Below are positions 62,680 through 64,000 of a stretch of 64,000 nucleotides of DNA, one piece after another. Origin of the DNA: Oceanobacillus sp. FSL K6-2867 (GTDB lineage: Bacteria; Bacillota; Bacilli; Bacillales; Amphibacillaceae). Each line of letters starts with the position of its first letter. Positions within the stretch are counted from its first letter, which is position 1. Location: the NCBI RefSeq assembly GCF_037963145.1, contig NZ_CP150144.1, positions 496,001 to 560,000 of the forward strand, read 5' to 3'. The position numbers and the translations under genes were made by a program. The notes under the pieces were generated by a model. The model searched no databases. It was not told where the DNA came from and worked only from the letters and a program-made list of their open reading frames with translations.

Positions 62680-63099
62680 TCACTTCTTAATATTATTTTT
62701 AATTTCTTCCATCACACGAATGAAATCAATCAATTCTGATTCCGAGATGTCTTTTAGAATTTCCTTTTCAAACTGATCAATGGTCACACGTACTTCCTCA
62801 TAAACAGCTATTCCTCGTTCAGTCAGCTGCATACGTTTTTCGCGTTTGTCTCTCCCAGCAACCTGTTCGACATACCCCATTTCCTCTAAGCTGGCGAAGG
62901 TTCTAGTGATCGTAGGCTTCTCCACACCTTGATAATGAGAAATTTCCACAAGTGTTGCATTGCCATAATTGTACAAGTAATACAATACAGTCCACTGTGC
63001 ACGATGCAGATTATGTTTATTCAACAGGACATTAAGCCGGTTTTCAAAAGGACGGTATAACATTATTAGTTGATGGAAAAACTTCTGTGCAAATTTTAT
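62680..63099 (-). CDS. MarR-family transcriptional regulator, apparent ATA start
   Basis: 127 residues from the ATG at 63063, but homology and the ribosome site suggest 139 residues from an ATA at 63099: the codons before the ATG read IKFAQKFFHQLI, a normal MarR first helix, and AGGAGG (63113-63108) lies 8 bases before the ATA. The ATG itself has no ribosome site. The winged helix is clear: QWTVLYYLYNYGNATLVEISHYQGVEKPTITRTFASLEEMGYVEQV and the wing GRDKREKRMQLTERG. It likely represses its own operon with the MFS transporter. See the operator at 63120-63166. Confidence 0.87.
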   Translation of the reverse strand: MKFAQKFFHQLIMLYRPFENRLNVLLNKHNLHRAQWTVLYYLYNYGNATLVEISHYQGVEKPTITRTFASLEEMGYVEQVAGRDKREKRMQLTERGIAVYEEVRVTIDQFEKEILKDISESELIDFIRVMEEIKNNIKK

Positions 63100-63119
63100 G
63101 GGAAACGCCTCCTATAATA

Positions 63120-63179
63120 GTTACCATAGTTAACAGTTATCTTAGGTAACTATTATCCATGGTAACAGAATTTAAGCAA
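63120..63179 (-). promoter_or_regulatory. Promoter and candidate operator of the marR-MFS operon
   Basis: On the minus strand TTGCTT (63179-63174), a 16-base spacer and GATAAT (63157-63152). An inverted repeat, GTTACCAT (63120-63127) and ATGGTAAC (63159-63166), encloses a further GTTAAC and GGTAACT, overlapping the -10 box and start region, as expected for MarR self-control. Confidence 0.6.
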
Positions 63180-63463
63180 ACTGTCTAGATGGTGCTGAAG
63201 TTACTATTAAAAGTTTCTATAAGCTATAAACAAAATTATTCTTTTAGATGAATATAATTATTCTTAGATAAAAGATAGATAAATAATCATATTAAACGCC
63301 CAAACCTTGTTAGATGAGATTTTTCTCTAACTTTTCCTGACGGGTAGTTCAACCTATATGCAATATGGTTATCTACCTTTTTTATTGTTTTCTATACTAT
63401 TTAATCACGCTCCTTTCTAACAGTTTACGTAGAATATCGTAAATCTAAGAAAGGAGAGATTTT
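63180..63463. other. Intergenic region upstream of aprX
   Basis: No gene seen; should hold the aprX promoter, divergent from the marR operon. Confidence 0.35.
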
Positions 63464-64000
63464 ATGTTAAATTTTTCAATGATTGACTTGGTCCGACGCA
63501 ATGGGAAAAAGTTTGACAAAAATATAAGGGGAGAAATGGTTAACTTTTATCGGCCTTTTCGTTATATCCCTTGTTTCCTGCAAAGCTCTATAGAGCGAGT
63601 TAGAAAAAAGACAAAGAAATTACCAGTTGTAATAAAATTTGCCCCAGATTCCTTTGCTTCTGGTTTAAACAATGTAAAGGAAACAAAGTGTCGTTCTCTT
63701 CGCGAATATCCTTCAATATCTTGTTGTTCAGCTAAATTATCTGTAAAAAATATTGAGCATTTAATTAATAACTGCAACCATATTCAAAAAATCTATTTAG
63801 ACAGAAAGGTAACAACTTTACTGGATACTGCTTCCCCGGCAGTAAACTCTGATGTGTTAAAAGATAATGGGTTAACAGGAGAAGGCGTAACCATTGCAGT
63901 TATCGATACAGGTATACATCCACATGAAGATTTACAAGATCGCATTATTGGTTTTAAGGATTTGGTTAATGGCAAATCTGATCCCTATGATGATAACGGT
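63464..64000 (+). CDS. aprX: Serine protease AprX, S8 family, truncated by window edge
   Basis: The first 179 residues are in the window. The ATG at 63464 follows AAGGAG by 8 bases. There is no signal peptide; the start MLNFSMIDLVRRNGKKFDKNI and the segment NFYRPFRYIPCFLQ match the AprX propeptide-like region. SISCCSAKLSVKNIEHLI and KIYLDRKVTTLLDTA are followed by GEGVTIAVIDTGIHPHEDL, with the catalytic Asp, and GFKDLVNGKSDPYDDNG, just before the expected HGTH. Intracellular subtilase of stationary phase in B. subtilis. The His and Ser of the triad lie beyond the edge. Confidence 0.93.
   Translation, partial: MLNFSMIDLVRRNGKKFDKNIRGEMVNFYRPFRYIPCFLQSSIERVRKKTKKLPVVIKFAPDSFASGLNNVKETKCRSLREYPSISCCSAKLSVKNIEHLINNCNHIQKIYLDRKVTTLLDTASPAVNSDVLKDNGLTGEGVTIAVIDTGIHPHEDLQDRIIGFKDLVNGKSDPYDDNG

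Overview
The window looks like chromosome from a low-GC, endospore-forming Bacillaceae, most like an Oceanobacillus or a close halotolerant relative. Three things support this. First, the gene order from bioY through yuiD, yuiC, yuiB, yumB, yumC, yutM, dapF, yuzD, yutI, yutH, yutG, yutF, yutE, yutD, yutC, lytH, yunB, yunC, yunD and yunE is close to the Bacillus subtilis yui/yum/yut/yun region, as I recall it. Second, there are many spore genes: cwlJ, a gerA-type operon, yutH, yutC, lytH and yunB. Third, an NhaC-type Na+/H+ antiporter and an NSS sodium symporter are present. I see no prophage, insertion sequence, CRISPR array or tRNA/rRNA gene. The window looks like ordinary core chromosome; the points of interest are mostly in regulation, start codons and gene decay.

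Layout. 1-2.7 kb: a truncated secreted protein, a small unknown and a TM-helix-repeat membrane protein. 2.7-10.3 kb: menaquinone synthesis, menF-menD-menH-menB-menE on the minus strand and menA divergent from it, with good sigma-A promoters facing each other across the gap; menC is absent. 10.3-12.5 kb: a TraR/DksA-like protein without zinc cysteines, cwlJ, a 52-residue spore-type protein, and the riboflavin transporter ribU under an FMN riboswitch. 12.7-17 kb: a 1429-residue bacillopeptidase F. 17.5-24.5 kb: M42 peptidase, thioredoxin-like protein, K+ channel, S1-domain protein, pgi, a structured gene-less gap, and patB. 24.5-28.7 kb: a four-gene germinant receptor operon (A, C, B and a tiny membrane protein). 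28.8-31.5 kb: a SodC-like lipoprotein lacking a copper ligand, kapB, HPr and deoD. 31.5-47.4 kb: the conserved yui/yum/yut block, including a decayed yuzD. 47.4-54.9 kb: NSS transporter with its 35-residue MetS-like subunit, the NhaC antiporter and yunB-C-D-E. 54.9-64 kb: EamA transporter, amidohydrolase, orphan peptide-binding lipoprotein, alkaline-phosphatase-like protein, a MarR-MFS pair and the start of the aprX protease.

The most interesting signals are these. (1) A degenerate dispersed element occurs three times, upstream of patB, yumB and the NSS transporter; in each copy it lies behind a terminator on the same strand. (2) A gene-less inverted-repeat structure followed by a strong terminator lies between pgi and patB. 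(3) The marR reading frame appears to begin at ATA, placed exactly behind a consensus ribosome binding site. (4) A perfect 10-bp stem hides the ribosome binding site of yunC. (5) A perfect 17-bp palindrome sits just downstream of the ptsH promoter. (6) Recognisable BirA and Rex-like operators precede bioY and yumB. (7) A yuzD gene is caught in decay next to yutI. I have not identified a clear new multi-gene system.
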